The translations under genes were made by a program, and so were the position numbers. A DNA stretch of 64,000 bases. It comes from JALZAI01 sp038212215 (GTDB lineage: Bacteria > Actinomycetota > Actinomycetes > Mycobacteriales > Jatrophihabitantaceae). Where the stretch lies: contig JBBQUT010000022.1 in assembly GCA_038212215.1 (NCBI GenBank), positions 1 through 64,000 of the forward strand, in the 5' to 3' direction. The notes under the pieces were generated by a model. That model was not told the DNA's origin and searched no databases. It saw only the letters and a list, made by a program, of their open reading frames with translations. Of the stretch, positions 9,576 to 18,150 are shown one piece after another; the first letter of the stretch is position 1; every line of letters starts with the position of its first letter.

Positions 9576-9792
9576 CCGGCGAATCGGCAAACGGTTGGCT
9601 GCGACACCAGCGGGTGCGCGCCGCTGCGCGATGAAATCGGACGAGACGGCCGCAGCCGTGCGATGCGGGTACCGGGTTCTGAGTACGTTTCCCGCAACGC
9701 TGGTTGCGTCCGGGTCTCGGGGTCGTAGTCTGAGCCCCGACACGGCACACCGGGCGTCGCCGGCACGCCGAGGGCAGGGGGCAGACTCCGTC

Positions 9793-10752
9793 GTGGCTGA
9801 CCAGTTCGTGACTGGCGATGAGCCACCGGGCCAGCGGATGGCCTTCTGGCTGGAGACGGTGTGCTCGCAGATCCTTCCGGTCAAGATCGACCCGCGACAC
9901 GACCGGATCCCGAATGCGGGCATGGCCTGCAGCAACATCGGCGCGCTTGCCATCCGCGATGTCGTCGGCGGCGACCACGTCTACACCCGCGACGAGGCCG
10001 ACATCAGACACGGTGACCCGCAGACGGTCCAGATCGGCATGCCGCTCGGTGGGCAGTCGATCCTCGTCCAGGACGGTCGCGAGGCGGTGCTGCGCGGCGG
10101 CGACATGGTCGTCTACGACAGTTCTCGGCCGTTCACCCTGGTGATGGAGTCCCAATTCCGCTGGCAGGTGTTCCTGCTCCCCAAGACCAAGCTGCGGCGC
10201 TCGGACAAGGAGTTGGCGCAGATCACCGCGATCCCCCTCTCCGGCACTGCGGGGATGTCTCGGGCCGTGTCAGCGTTCCTGCGCGTGCTTGCCGCCGAGG
10301 CGGCGACGCTCGAGGACGCGCCAGGGGCGGCGGCGCTCGGGGAGAATGCCTCTGACCTGATCGCCACGATGATGCGAAACAACTTCGGCAAGCGTTGGGA
10401 CGTCGCCGCGCCCGATGCTGTGTTGCTGCAGGCCGTTGAGACCTATGTGCGCGACCACCACGCCGAGCCTGACCTCGACCCCGAGCGCATCGCCAGGTTT
10501 CACGGTGTCTCGGTTCGGCGGCTGCACGCGATGTTCGCTCCTACCGGCTACAGCGTCGGGGATCGGCTGCGAGACGAACGTCTGACTGCGATCAAGCGGG
10601 ACCTCGCCGATCCACGGTTGGCGCACCGTTCGATCGGTCGTATCGCCGCCGCGCACGGCCAGCGCAACCCCTCCGCCTTCGCGAGGCTCTTTCGTTCCGT
10701 CGAGGGCATCACGCCGCGCGAGTTCCGGATCGGCGCACTCGACCTGTCGTGA
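9793..10752 (+). CDS. AraC family transcriptional regulator
   Basis: 319 residues from GTG 9793 (VADQFVTGDEPPGQRMAFW). The N-terminal about 190 residues match the AraC-binding-like domain, with the GGQSILVQDGREAVLRGGDMV beta-barrel core and VVYDSSRPFTL. The C-terminal HTH_18 pair contains DPERIARFHGVSVRRLHAMF and SIGRIAAAHGQRNPSAFARLFRSVEGITPREFR. The in-frame frame is open further upstream to 9487 but that part overlaps the response regulator and lacks family similarity. Regulators of this subtype often control aromatic-compound catabolic genes. It lies 193 bases ahead of, and is codirectional with, the ketone carboxylase operon, making it the likely inducer-responsive activator; this is inference from position. 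Confidence 0.85.
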   Translation: MADQFVTGDEPPGQRMAFWLETVCSQILPVKIDPRHDRIPNAGMACSNIGALAIRDVVGGDHVYTRDEADIRHGDPQTVQIGMPLGGQSILVQDGREAVLRGGDMVVYDSSRPFTLVMESQFRWQVFLLPKTKLRRSDKELAQITAIPLSGTAGMSRAVSAFLRVLAAEAATLEDAPGAAALGENASDLIATMMRNNFGKRWDVAAPDAVLLQAVETYVRDHHAEPDLDPERIARFHGVSVRRLHAMFAPTGYSVGDRLRDERLTAIKRDLADPRLAHRSIGRIAAAHGQRNPSAFARLFRSVEGITPREFRIGALDLS

Positions 10753-10945
10753 CCGTTCCACACTCTTATCCGTGCAACTCGCGCAGCGCGTGTGCGTCGA
10801 GCGCAGCGTTGTGTGCAGCCAGCGCCGAGATGCTCCACGTCGTATTGCCGTCCGGTGACGGGCCTGTCGACCATTAGCGGCATCGAGCCGGGGCATCGGT
10901 CAGACCACCTCGGCGAGCGCCCCAAAAGACGGGAGCACCCGCGGC

Positions 10946-12853
10946 ATGTACAACATCGACGTCGACACCGGCGGCACGATGACCGACGGCCTGGTGAGCG
11001 GTCACGGCAAGCTCATGGCCCTCAAGGTCGAGACGACACCGCACGACGTGACCATCGCCTTCGTCGACATCCTCGAGGCCGCTCGCGAGCAACTCGGCTA
11101 CGCCGATCTCCACGCTCTGCTGCGCGACGTCGAGGTCATCCGCTGGTCCTCGACGATCACCTCGAACGTCCTTGCGCAGCGGATCGGACCCAAGCTGGGC
11201 CTGCTGGTCAGCTCCGGCCACGAGGCCGACCTCTACGACTCCGCGGCCGCGAACACCGTGATCGGAATTCTCGTGTCCGCCGAAGACATCACTGGCATCG
11301 CTGCCGATGCCAGTGAACAGGACGTCCGATTGGCCATCAAGTCCCTGCTGGACAAGGGCATCCGCCGCATCAACGTGAGCCTCGCCGACGCCTTCCCGGA
11401 CAGCGCTGCCGAGCTGCGCATCGTCGACATGGTCAGCTCCGACTATCCCGACCACTTCCTCGGCTCGATTCCGGCTCTGGCCGGCAGCGAGGTCGTGCTG
11501 CGCCCCGATGACAGCACCCGCACGATCGCCTCATTGATCAACGCCTACGTGCACCCTGCCTTGGCAACCTCGCTCTACCGCGCTGAGGAGATCGTCCGCG
11601 ACGAGCACGGCTGGCAGGGCAACGTCCTCATCGGCCACATCAACGGCGGCGTCGCGCGCATCGGTAAGACCAAGGCATTCGACACCATCGAGTCCGGACC
11701 GCTGTTCGGAACGCACGCCTGCGCGGCGGCGGCCGAAGGCCGCGGTGACGCCAAGGTCATCGCGATCGACGTCGGCGGAACCACGGCCAAGGTCAGCGCG
11801 GTGCAAGACGGCCGCGTGGTGCTGCGCGAGTCGGGAGACCTGTTCGGCATCCCGCTCAAGCTGGACTTTCCGTTATTGCGGTCGATGGCACTCGGCGGTG
11901 GCAGCGTCGCCCGCGTGGCCGAGGGCTCGGTCACGCTCGGACCGGACAGCATGGGCGCCGCCCCCGGGCCGGCGTGTTACGGCCTGGGTGGACGCAACGC
12001 GACCATCACCGACGCGTTCCTCGTTGCGGGATTCGTGTCGCCGACAGCGTTCCTCGGCGGCCGGCGAGTCCTTTCCATCGACCGAGCCCGGGACGCACTG
12101 GACAAGCATGTCGGCACACCACTTGGGCTGCCCACCGACGAGGCCGCCAAGGCAGTTGTCGAGGCAGCCTGGGACACGGTGGCCCAACTGGCCCGCGAGA
12201 CGGCGGCCGAACTCGATTGGGATCCGGCAGACTGCACGGTCTACGCCTACGGCGGCAACGGACCGCTGTTCGTCACCGCCGTCGCCGACCGGCTCGGCGC
12301 CCGGACCGCGCGGTTCTTCCGGTTCGGCAACGTCTACTCCGCGTACGGCTCGGCGATCTCGGACGTCGTGCACGTCTATGAGTCGGCCCTGACGGGCCGC
12401 GCACAGCTCGACGGGGTCGGCAGCGAGCTGCGCGAGCAGGCGGCGCGCGACCTACGCGGCGAAGGCTTCGACCCCGGCGGCGCGGCATTGGAGTGGGAGA
12501 TTCGATCGTCCTCCGACGCCGCCCGAGGCGAGTCCGCCGAACCGGCCGGCGTAGTCGCCACCCTCGACGGCGAACCCACGCTCGTGCGGCTCACCGCCCG
12601 CTACCCGCTCCCGACGCTCGAACAGCCCGACGTCGAATCCAGCGGCACCGGCGAGGCGAGCGGCAGCCGTCAGTCCCCGTACGGAACCGACAACGTCCTC
12701 GCGACCTTCAGCGAGTCCGATGTCGTCGGCAGTGAGCTCGAAGGACCGTTGCTCGTGGACGGCGGCTCCTACACGTGGCTCGTCACCACCGGCTGGACGT
12801 TGACGACGGACGCTCGTGGCGATGCGTCCCTGTCCCGAAGGGCGCGATCATGA
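10946..12853 (+). CDS. apcA: Ketone carboxylase, HyuA-like subunit 1 (acetophenone carboxylase ApcA-like)
   Basis: 635 residues of the hydantoinase A/oxoprolinase superfamily. The N-terminal phosphate-binding element is the unusual DVDTGGTMTD in place of DVGGTFTD. A second nucleotide-fold element, IAIDVGGTTAKVSAV, starts near residue 272, and GGNGPLF occurs near 430. The size (about 67 kDa) fits ApcA of the acetophenone carboxylase of Aromatoleum, an ATP-dependent, biotin-independent enzyme whose genes run A (about 70 kDa), B (15), C (75), D (70), E (34). This operon has the same order and nearly the same sizes. The start follows GGGAG, and the stop overlaps the next gene by ATGA (12850-12853). 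The substrate is not proven; acetone- or hydantoin-type substrates are alternatives. Confidence 0.7.
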   Translation: MYNIDVDTGGTMTDGLVSGHGKLMALKVETTPHDVTIAFVDILEAAREQLGYADLHALLRDVEVIRWSSTITSNVLAQRIGPKLGLLVSSGHEADLYDSAAANTVIGILVSAEDITGIAADASEQDVRLAIKSLLDKGIRRINVSLADAFPDSAAELRIVDMVSSDYPDHFLGSIPALAGSEVVLRPDDSTRTIASLINAYVHPALATSLYRAEEIVRDEHGWQGNVLIGHINGGVARIGKTKAFDTIESGPLFGTHACAAAAEGRGDAKVIAIDVGGTTAKVSAVQDGRVVLRESGDLFGIPLKLDFPLLRSMALGGGSVARVAEGSVTLGPDSMGAAPGPACYGLGGRNATITDAFLVAGFVSPTAFLGGRRVLSIDRARDALDKHVGTPLGLPTDEAAKAVVEAAWDTVAQLARETAAELDWDPADCTVYAYGGNGPLFVTAVADRLGARTARFFRFGNVYSAYGSAISDVVHVYESALTGRAQLDGVGSELREQAARDLRGEGFDPGGAALEWEIRSSSDAARGESAEPAGVVATLDGEPTLVRLTARYPLPTLEQPDVESSGTGEASGSRQSPYGTDNVLATFSESDVVGSELEGPLLVDGGSYTWLVTTGWTLTTDARGDASLSRRARS

Positions 12854-13224
12854 AACGACTGCACGTCGGGGAGTACCTCGACGCCGACCTGGACTCCGAG
12901 CGCTGGCACTGCCACGAGTGCGGCCACGACTTCGGCACGCTGCGCGGGAATTACAAGCGTGGACTGCTGGTTGCCGAACGCGACCCGAGCGAGGTCCACC
13001 CGCCGGTCGTCCAAGGCGAGTACACGTTCTCGCCCAATGGTGCCTGGATCCGCATCGTGGAATTCTACTGCCCGGGCTGCGGCCGCCAGGTCGAGACCGA
13101 GTACCTGCCGCAGGGCCACCCCCTCACCCAGGACATCGACCTGGACGTCGACTCGGTGAAGGCCCGCCTCGCGTCCGGTTCTGTGCATATCAACGACGAC
13201 GGAAAGCTGGAGGCATCACGATGA
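12850..13224 (+). CDS. apcB: Small zinc-ribbon subunit of ketone carboxylase (ApcB-like)
   Basis: 124 residues, about 14 kDa. Two CxxC knuckles, C21HEC24 and C74PGC77, form an evident zinc ribbon; the rest is a small beta-rich domain (GEYTFSPNGAWIRIVEFYCPGC) as in acetone/acetophenone carboxylase gamma-type subunits. Such subunits are specific to ketone carboxylases and absent from simple 5-oxoprolinases and hydantoinases, which makes this gene the best single argument for the operon's function. The start at 12850 was chosen for the ATGA overlap with the preceding gene; an in-frame extension to 12775 lies inside that gene. It sits between the two HyuA-like genes, as apcB does. Confidence 0.7.
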   Translation: MKRLHVGEYLDADLDSERWHCHECGHDFGTLRGNYKRGLLVAERDPSEVHPPVVQGEYTFSPNGAWIRIVEFYCPGCGRQVETEYLPQGHPLTQDIDLDVDSVKARLASGSVHINDDGKLEASR

Positions 13225-13256
13225 GCGTGTGCGCCAAGGCGGGGGCGGACCAGTGA
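13221..13256 (+). other. 11-codon coupling mini-ORF between the small subunit and the second HyuA-like gene
   Basis: ATG at 13221 overlaps the stop of the zinc-ribbon gene (ATGA), reads MSVCAKAGADQ and stops at 13254-13256, overlapping the GTG start (13253) of the next gene as GTGA. It thus bridges the 28-base gap with two stop-start overlaps. A ribosome terminating on the upstream gene could reach the next start this way. It may be chance; the peptide itself has no recognisable feature. Confidence 0.3.
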
Positions 13257-15400
13257 AGGCGATCGACATCGACGTCGGCGGCACGTTCACCGATCTCGTC
13301 CTCACCTGGGACGACATGCGCGTCGTCGCGAAAGCCCCGACCACGCCCTACGACTTGTCGGTCGGCTTCCTGAACGTGCTCAACGCCGGCGCCGAGCAGC
13401 TCGGCCGCTCGCTCGGTGCCGTCCTGCCCGATGTCGAGATCGTGCGCTACTCGACGACGGTCGCCATGAACCGGCTCATCGAACGCAAAGGGCCCCGCCT
13501 CGGCCTGATCACGACCGAGGGACACGAGGACGCGATCCTCATCGGACGCGGCGCACAGTGGACCGACGGCACGCGTGTCAGCGAGCGTCGCAACCTGTCG
13601 GTGCAGCACAAACCCGTCCCGTTGATCGAGCGGGACATGATCGTCGGCGTCGCGGAGCGGGTGAACTCGCTCGGTCGCATCGTCCGGCCGCTCAACGAGG
13701 ACGACGTACGCGTCAAGCTCCGCCGGCTCGTGGACAACGGCGCACGTGCCATCGCGGTATCGCTGCTGTGGTCCTTCGCCAACCCCGAGCACGAGCGGAC
13801 GGTCAGAAAGATCATTCGCGAGGAGTACAAGGGTTATCACGTCGGGTACCTGCCCGTGGTCCTCTCGCACGAGGTCGTCGGCAAGGTCGGGGAATACGAA
13901 CGCACGATGACCGCGATTCTCGACGCGTATCTGCAGACCAGCATCAAGTTCGAACTCGAAACCACCTGGGACCAACTGCGCAGCAACGGCTACCGAGGCA
14001 CTTTCCTGCTCACCCACAACACGGGCGGCAGCGGCGAAATCTTCAAGACAACCGCGAGCCGGACGTTCAACGGCGGCCCGGTGTCAGGACTGATGGGCTC
14101 GTTCCACATCGGCCGGGCGCTCGGTTATTCCAACGTCATCGCCTCCGACGTCGGAGGCACCAGCTTCGACACGGGCATGGTGGTCGACGCGTCGGTCCGC
14201 TCGTATGAGTTCCGTCCGATCATCGACAAGTGGATGGTCGGCATCTCGATGCTGCAGACCACCACGATGGGCGCCGGCGGCGGCTCGATCGCCTCGATCA
14301 ACGACCTGCTCGGTGGCCGGCTCGAGGTCGGCCCGCGCAGCGCCGGGTCCTACCCCGGGCCGGTCTGCTACGACCTTGGCGGCACCGAACCAACGGTTAC
14401 CGACGCCGACGTCGCGCTGGGCTACATCGCGCCGGACGGCTACTTCGGCGGCAAGATGCCGCTGAACAAGGAAAAGGCCATCGAGGCGATCCGTACCAGG
14501 ATCGCCGAACCGCTCGGAGTTTCCACCGACGAGGCGGCGGCGCTGATCCGCCGTGTCGTCGAGCAGAATATGGCCTCGGCCATCAAGCGCGAGGTGCACC
14601 TGCGCGGCTACCACCCGGAGGACTTCGCGCTCTTCGCCTACGGCGGCGGCGGTCCGACGCACGTGGCCGGCTACCGGGCGGATGTGCCGACGGCGGTGAT
14701 CTTCCCGCAGGCTGCGGTGTTCTCCGCGCTCGGCAGCTCAGTCATGGACATCATGCATGTCTACGAGCAGAGCGGCCGCATGATCTTCATGGCGCCGATG
14801 ACCGAGCAGATCGTCATTGACCGTGACGCTTTCAACACGAAGGTGCAAGCCATGATCGAAAAGGCGAAGCGGGATCTGGAGTCCGAGGGGCTGGGCGATC
14901 GGGAGACGGTCTTCAGCGTCGAGCTCGACATGCTGTACGGCGGGCTCGTCCAAGTAAAGCGGGTCTCGTCACCAGTGCTCACCATCGACAGCAATGACGA
15001 CGCGCAGCGGGTCTACGACGACTTCGAGAAGGAGTTCTCCGATGCATTCAGCCCGCACGTCGTCAATAAGCCCGGCGGCGTGTTCCTGGATGGCATCGTG
15101 CTCAAGGCGACAGTGCTGACCGAGAAGATGCAACTGCCGACGCACGCATTGCAGTCGGCCGATCCCACGGCTGCGTTGTCCACCACACGTGAGGCCTACT
15201 GGCCCGAACTCGCAAAGCGTGTCCAGACGAACGTCTACACCTTCGACGACCTCGAGCCAGGCAACCTCGTGGTCGGGCCGGGCATCGTGCAGATGGAGTT
15301 CTCGACCATCGTCGTCCCACCTGGTCAGCAGTTGCGCATCGACGAGCACGGCCTCGGAATCTTGCAGGACGCCGGCGCCGACAACCATAAGGACGCCTAG
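13253..15400 (+). CDS. apcC: Ketone carboxylase, HyuA-like subunit 2 (ApcC-like)
   Basis: 715 residues (about 77 kDa), GTG start at 13253 behind a G-rich ribosome binding site. The N-terminus has the canonical HyuA motif IDIDVGGTFTDLVLTWDD. The HyuA core carries IASDVGGTSFDTGMVVD as second nucleotide element, MGAGGGSIASIN, GPRSAGSYPGPVCYDLGGTEPTVTDADV and FAYGGGGPTH, all standard for the family. It is longer at the C-terminus than subunit 1. The two paralogous HyuA-like proteins probably form the ATP-using phosphoryl-transfer half of the complex. Three bases separate its TAG from the next ATG. Confidence 0.72.
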   Translation: MKAIDIDVGGTFTDLVLTWDDMRVVAKAPTTPYDLSVGFLNVLNAGAEQLGRSLGAVLPDVEIVRYSTTVAMNRLIERKGPRLGLITTEGHEDAILIGRGAQWTDGTRVSERRNLSVQHKPVPLIERDMIVGVAERVNSLGRIVRPLNEDDVRVKLRRLVDNGARAIAVSLLWSFANPEHERTVRKIIREEYKGYHVGYLPVVLSHEVVGKVGEYERTMTAILDAYLQTSIKFELETTWDQLRSNGYRGTFLLTHNTGGSGEIFKTTASRTFNGGPVSGLMGSFHIGRALGYSNVIASDVGGTSFDTGMVVDASVRSYEFRPIIDKWMVGISMLQTTTMGAGGGSIASINDLLGGRLEVGPRSAGSYPGPVCYDLGGTEPTVTDADVALGYIAPDGYFGGKMPLNKEKAIEAIRTRIAEPLGVSTDEAAALIRRVVEQNMASAIKREVHLRGYHPEDFALFAYGGGGPTHVAGYRADVPTAVIFPQAAVFSALGSSVMDIMHVYEQSGRMIFMAPMTEQIVIDRDAFNTKVQAMIEKAKRDLESEGLGDRETVFSVELDMLYGGLVQVKRVSSPVLTIDSNDDAQRVYDDFEKEFSDAFSPHVVNKPGGVFLDGIVLKATVLTEKMQLPTHALQSADPTAALSTTREAYWPELAKRVQTNVYTFDDLEPGNLVVGPGIVQMEFSTIVVPPGQQLRIDEHGLGILQDAGADNHKDA

Positions 15401-15402
15401 TC

Positions 15403-17457
15403 ATGAGCTACCCGACGCTGGAAGAGAAGTTGGCGGCGCTCAAGGTGACACCGCCGACGGAGTACGAGCGCAAGTGCGCCGAGGTGCTGCAGCCGGGCGA
15501 CTACGAGATCGGCGTGCAGCGCACCGCCGACATCCTCGACGAGGGCTATGAGATTTTCATGCGTTCCTCGCGGTCGTCGATGGGCGTCGCAGGCGACTCG
15601 ATCGTCGCGATCTTTACCGCCGGCGGCGATCTGGTGAACGCCTCGGCGGGCACCTACCTGCACGCGGTGATCCCACCGATCGTCATCAAGTACATCCTCG
15701 CCCGGCACACCACGAACCCCGGCATCAACGACGGCGACATCTGGTACACCAACGACGCGCTCTACGGCGGCATCCACAACCCGGACCAGGTCGCGATCAT
15801 GCCGGTCTTCTTTGACAACGCACTCGTCGGCTGGACGGCGGCGCTGTCGCACACCACCGAGACCGGAGCGATCGAGCCGGGCGGCATGCCTCTGTCAGCC
15901 ACGTCGCGTTTCGAAGAAGGTATGAACCTGCCGCCGATGCGGGTCGGCACGAACTTCCGCATCAACACCGACGTGCTCGAGATGTTCGCAGCGTTCGGGC
16001 TGCGAGCTGAGGCCAATGTCACGGTCGACATGCGCGCCCGCGCCACTACCGCCGACCGAGTGCGGGTACGGCTGCTCGAAATGTTCGAGCGTGAAGGCAA
16101 GGACTTCGTTGTCGGGCTCATGCGCAAGATGCTCGACGAGGCCGAAGCCGGCGCCCGCAAGCGCATCGCGCACTGGGCCGACGGCACCTACAAGACAGTG
16201 ACGTTCAGCGACAGCGCCGGACTGCGTCCCGGCCTGATGCGCAACTGCTCGATGACGATGGTGAAAAAGGGCGACCATCTGCTCTTCGATCTCACCGGCA
16301 CCAGCCCGGAGACGCCATCGAGCTACAACGCCCACCCGCAAGCCGTCATTGGCCACATGGCGAACTACATCTACGAATACGTCTTCCACGACCTGCCGAT
16401 CAGTTCGGCGACGTTCGCGCCGGTCGACTTCGTCTTCCCACCGAATTCGATGCTCTCCCCCGATGTGCGCGCGGCAACGTCGTGCTCGGTGATGGCGGCG
16501 ACGGGCGCGATGAGCGCGGTCGCGAACTGCATCAGTCGTGCCCGGTTCGGCTCGGACGAATGGCGACAGGTCGCGGCCAGCCAGGGCAACGGCGGCAACG
16601 CGATTGTGCTCGCCGGCATGAGCCAGTGGGGCGCGATGTTCGCGGACATGATTGCCTACCCGATCAACACCGAAGGTCAGGGCGCCCGCGCCACCAGCGA
16701 CGGTATGGACGCCTACGGCTTCCCGTGGTGCGCGTTCGGTCGCGCCCCGGACGTGGAGGCCATGGAGAACGAATTCCCGATGATCATCCCGTTCTCCTCG
16801 CACTGGAAGGACAGCGGCGGGCACGGAAAACAGCGCGGCGGCGTGGGCACGGCTCAGTTGTGGGTCACCCACCACGTCCCGATGTTGTTCCAGATGGCCA
16901 TCGCCGACAACTCGATCATCCAGACGCCGCAGCCGCTGTTCGGCGGCTACGCCCAACCGACCGTGCCCGGCTTGCGGATCGACGGCATCAACGTCGAGGA
17001 AGCCCTTGCGACCGCCGAGTCGGGAACGCTCACGATGGAAGCTCTGCTCGAAGGCCGGTTCGGGGGCACTGTGGTGTCCGAGCCGTACGGCAGCGCGATC
17101 CACCCGGTCATGGCGGGCCAAAGCATCATCATTGGCCTCTCCACCGGCGGCACCGGGTACGGCGACCCGCTCGATCGCGACCCAGCGGCCGTCCAGCTCG
17201 ACGTCACCAAGGAACTCGTCTCGGCTTCGGTCGCCAAGGATGTCTACGGGGTAGTGATCGACGAGCGGACCAAACGCTTCGATCGGGACGCGACTGCCGC
17301 CGCACGCAACGAGATCATTGCCGGTCGGCTGTCGCGCGGACGGCCGTACGACGAATTCGAAGCCGATTGGTCGAAGCGCAAGCCTCCGGAGGAGATCCTC
17401 GAATTCTTCGGGTCGTGGCCCGACGGTGCGGTGGTCAATCCGCTCATCCGGATGTGA
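15403..17457 (+). CDS. apcD: Ketone carboxylase, HyuB-like subunit (ApcD-like)
   Basis: 684 residues (about 75 kDa) of the hydantoinase B family. Recognisable blocks are SSMGVAGDSIVAIFTAGGDLV, GDIWYTNDALYGGIHNPDQVAIMPVF, the GGMPLSATSRFEEG stretch, and the C-terminal RGGVGTAQLWVTHH and GTGYGDPLDRDP, the last typical of HyuB ends. In acetone and acetophenone carboxylases this subunit carries out the carbon-carbon bond step on the phosphorylated enol and carboxyphosphate. The gene directly follows the second HyuA-like gene and its stop overlaps a GTG start of the fifth gene. Its frame also yields long shadow frames on the other strand, which are not genes. Confidence 0.72.
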   Translation: MSYPTLEEKLAALKVTPPTEYERKCAEVLQPGDYEIGVQRTADILDEGYEIFMRSSRSSMGVAGDSIVAIFTAGGDLVNASAGTYLHAVIPPIVIKYILARHTTNPGINDGDIWYTNDALYGGIHNPDQVAIMPVFFDNALVGWTAALSHTTETGAIEPGGMPLSATSRFEEGMNLPPMRVGTNFRINTDVLEMFAAFGLRAEANVTVDMRARATTADRVRVRLLEMFEREGKDFVVGLMRKMLDEAEAGARKRIAHWADGTYKTVTFSDSAGLRPGLMRNCSMTMVKKGDHLLFDLTGTSPETPSSYNAHPQAVIGHMANYIYEYVFHDLPISSATFAPVDFVFPPNSMLSPDVRAATSCSVMAATGAMSAVANCISRARFGSDEWRQVAASQGNGGNAIVLAGMSQWGAMFADMIAYPINTEGQGARATSDGMDAYGFPWCAFGRAPDVEAMENEFPMIIPFSSHWKDSGGHGKQRGGVGTAQLWVTHHVPMLFQMAIADNSIIQTPQPLFGGYAQPTVPGLRIDGINVEEALATAESGTLTMEALLEGRFGGTVVSEPYGSAIHPVMAGQSIIIGLSTGGTGYGDPLDRDPAAVQLDVTKELVSASVAKDVYGVVIDERTKRFDRDATAAARNEIIAGRLSRGRPYDEFEADWSKRKPPEEILEFFGSWPDGAVVNPLIRM

Positions 17458-18143
17458 CGTCGGTGAGTTCACCCCGACATGCGTTGCGGGCGATCGCGGT
17501 CGGCGACGGCGGCGGTGTTCTCGCCGTTCCCCTGGCGCTACACGTCTCGGCCCGTATCCAGGAACGCGACGCGGAGGATTTCGTCTATGACGCCACCCAG
17601 TTGGCCAACGCGCTGCGGGATCTGATCGAGGCGGTCAACCCCGACGGCGTCCCGGTCACCGATCCGGACGTCCTGCTCGCCGAGTGTTTCGACGTGACGC
17701 AACTGCTCGGCAGCGAGCAGCTCAAGACGGCACTGGAAGCCACCCGACGCTTGCGGGCATCGCAGGGTGACCGCGTCGTGCTGGCCGCGGTCTTGCCCGG
17801 CCCTCGCATGATCGCCGACCGGCTCGGCGCAGACACCGCGAGCGCCGGCGAGGCAGTTCTGGCGCTCGGCAAGCAATTCCTCGGTGCAGGTGCCGACCTG
17901 ATCCTCGTCGCGGACGAAGAAGAACTTGCCGGGACGACCCTGTCGACGCTGGCTAACGTCGCTCGCTTCCACCAGGCCGTCGCCCTATGCCATCCGCGAG
18001 CACGCTACGGTCTCGCGGCCACGACCGTCGCCACACTCGAATCACCCACCGCCGGCAAGGGGGTCACCGTCACCGAACGCACTCTCGAACGGCAGATCGA
18101 CCTCGCGGTGCTCTGCGACTGGGTCGACGCCGTCCGCGGCTGA
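17454..18143 (+). CDS. Fifth protein of the ketone carboxylase operon (possible ApcE counterpart)
   Basis: About 229 residues from GTG 17454 (GTGA overlap with the preceding stop) or 226 from GTG 17463; neither has a strong ribosome binding site. It is an alpha/beta protein with a barrel-like feel: LRAIAVGDGGGVLAVPLALH, VPVTDPDVLLAECFDV, DRVVLAAVLPGPRMIADRLG, GADLILVADEEE and a C-terminal helical part. The pattern VLPGPRMIADRLG followed by an active-site-like DEEE loop recalls uroporphyrinogen-decarboxylase-fold proteins, but I do not recognise it with certainty. Acetophenone carboxylase has a fifth, loosely bound subunit ApcE of about 34 kDa; this protein is shorter (about 24 kDa), so equivalence is by position only. 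Confidence 0.6.
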   Translation: MTSVSSPRHALRAIAVGDGGGVLAVPLALHVSARIQERDAEDFVYDATQLANALRDLIEAVNPDGVPVTDPDVLLAECFDVTQLLGSEQLKTALEATRRLRASQGDRVVLAAVLPGPRMIADRLGADTASAGEAVLALGKQFLGAGADLILVADEEELAGTTLSTLANVARFHQAVALCHPRARYGLAATTVATLESPTAGKGVTVTERTLERQIDLAVLCDWVDAVRG

Positions 18144-18150
18144 TGGCGAC

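Noticed and set aside
15895..17472. A 525-codon minus-strand frame
   Set aside because: Antisense shadow of the HyuB-like gene, caused by GC-rich codon bias; no family motif.
16482..18143. A 553-codon frame seeming to fuse two carboxylase operon proteins
   Set aside because: The first two thirds are a shadow of the HyuB-like gene; only 17454-18143 is coding.
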